Assembly (NCBI GenBank): GCA_001598975.1
Contig: BBXU01001827.1
Coordinates: 1-34,950 of the forward strand
Source: Parachlorella kessleri
Taxonomy: Eukaryota; Chlorophyta; Trebouxiophyceae; Chlorellales; Chlorellaceae
Direction of reading: 5' to 3'
Length of the DNA: 34,950 bases
Below the pieces are notes generated by a model, which saw nothing but the letters and a program-made list of their open reading frames with translations, had not been told where the DNA came from and searched no databases. The position numbers and the translations under genes were made by a program. Below are positions 34,748 to 34,950 of this stretch, one piece after another (position 1 is the stretch's first letter; each line of letters begins with the position of its first letter).

Positions 34748-34923
34748 CTGCACCGCACAGCAGCAGAGCATGGGACGAGGCTTGTGGGCGCCCCTGCATC
34801 CCAGGTTAAACCTCAGGACTAGGGCTTGCAGCAGCGCCGGGTGGCACGGATTGTGGCCAGATGCCGCTGGCAGGGCCGCGGCCCGGCAGCGAGAAGGCAC
34901 AGGCAGTTGCGGGCGCCAGAGCA

Positions 34924-34950
34924 CCCCCCCCCCCACCACACACACACACA
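34924..34950. repeat. Poly-C run and (CA)n at right edge
   Basis: Eleven C followed by acc and a CA repeat reaching the window edge, in an SF3A3 intron. Simple sequence of this kind often breaks assemblies. Confidence 0.85.

Noticed and set aside
1..34950. CRISPR arrays, bacterial operons, insertion sequences, viral genes
   Set aside because: None seen. Intron-rich genes and protein families identify nuclear DNA of a eukaryote.

Overview
The window looks like nuclear DNA of a green alga, probably a chlorophyte of the Chlamydomonas/Scenedesmus kind. Genes are cut into many short exons by GT-AG introns of roughly 100-490 nt whose 3' ends are mostly ctgcag or ttgcag. The DNA is GC-rich, the proteins carry Ala/Gln/Gly homopolymer tracts, and TGTAA (the usual algal poly(A) signal) follows several genes. 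The best protein matches by eye are to plant and algal families. Species assignment is inference.

Layout: (1) 250-339 (+), last exon of an unidentified gene. (2) 598-2877 (-), a two-cistron unit: TFB5/REX1-S (TFIIH subunit) followed by REX1-B, the arrangement known from the Chlamydomonas DNA-repair locus REX1. (3) 3075-11108 (+), a 19-exon gene for a 987-residue E2 ubiquitin-conjugating enzyme with a BIRC6-type catalytic domain, an N-terminal RWD-like domain and an inactive E2-like domain. It includes a 7-nt exon. (4) 12136-18878 (-), an EDM2-like nuclear protein with PHD fingers and an NPPF methyltransferase-like domain. (5) 19632-22331 (-), a membrane-anchored epoxide hydrolase (359 aa). 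(6) 22810-26557 (-), a type II membrane glycosyltransferase of the GT77/Nucleotid_trans group (539 aa). (7) 27358-30958 (+), an mTERF-family organelle protein (663 aa). (8) 32757-34747 (-), the C-terminal part of splicing factor SF3A3/Prp9, running off the right edge.

The neighbours do not form one pathway, as is normal in a eukaryotic nuclear genome. The unit that does work together is TFB5 plus REX1-B: both products are needed for nucleotide excision repair in Chlamydomonas. In this window no AUG lies between the TFB5 start and the REX1-B start in the predicted spliced message, which makes leaky scanning a plausible way to translate both. The unit shares a 197-bp divergent promoter with the E2 gene.

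The exon models were built by hand from splice signals, reading phase and family conservation. Models 3, 5, 6 and 7 and the visible part of 8 stay in frame through every junction. The 5' end of the EDM2-like gene is the least certain part.
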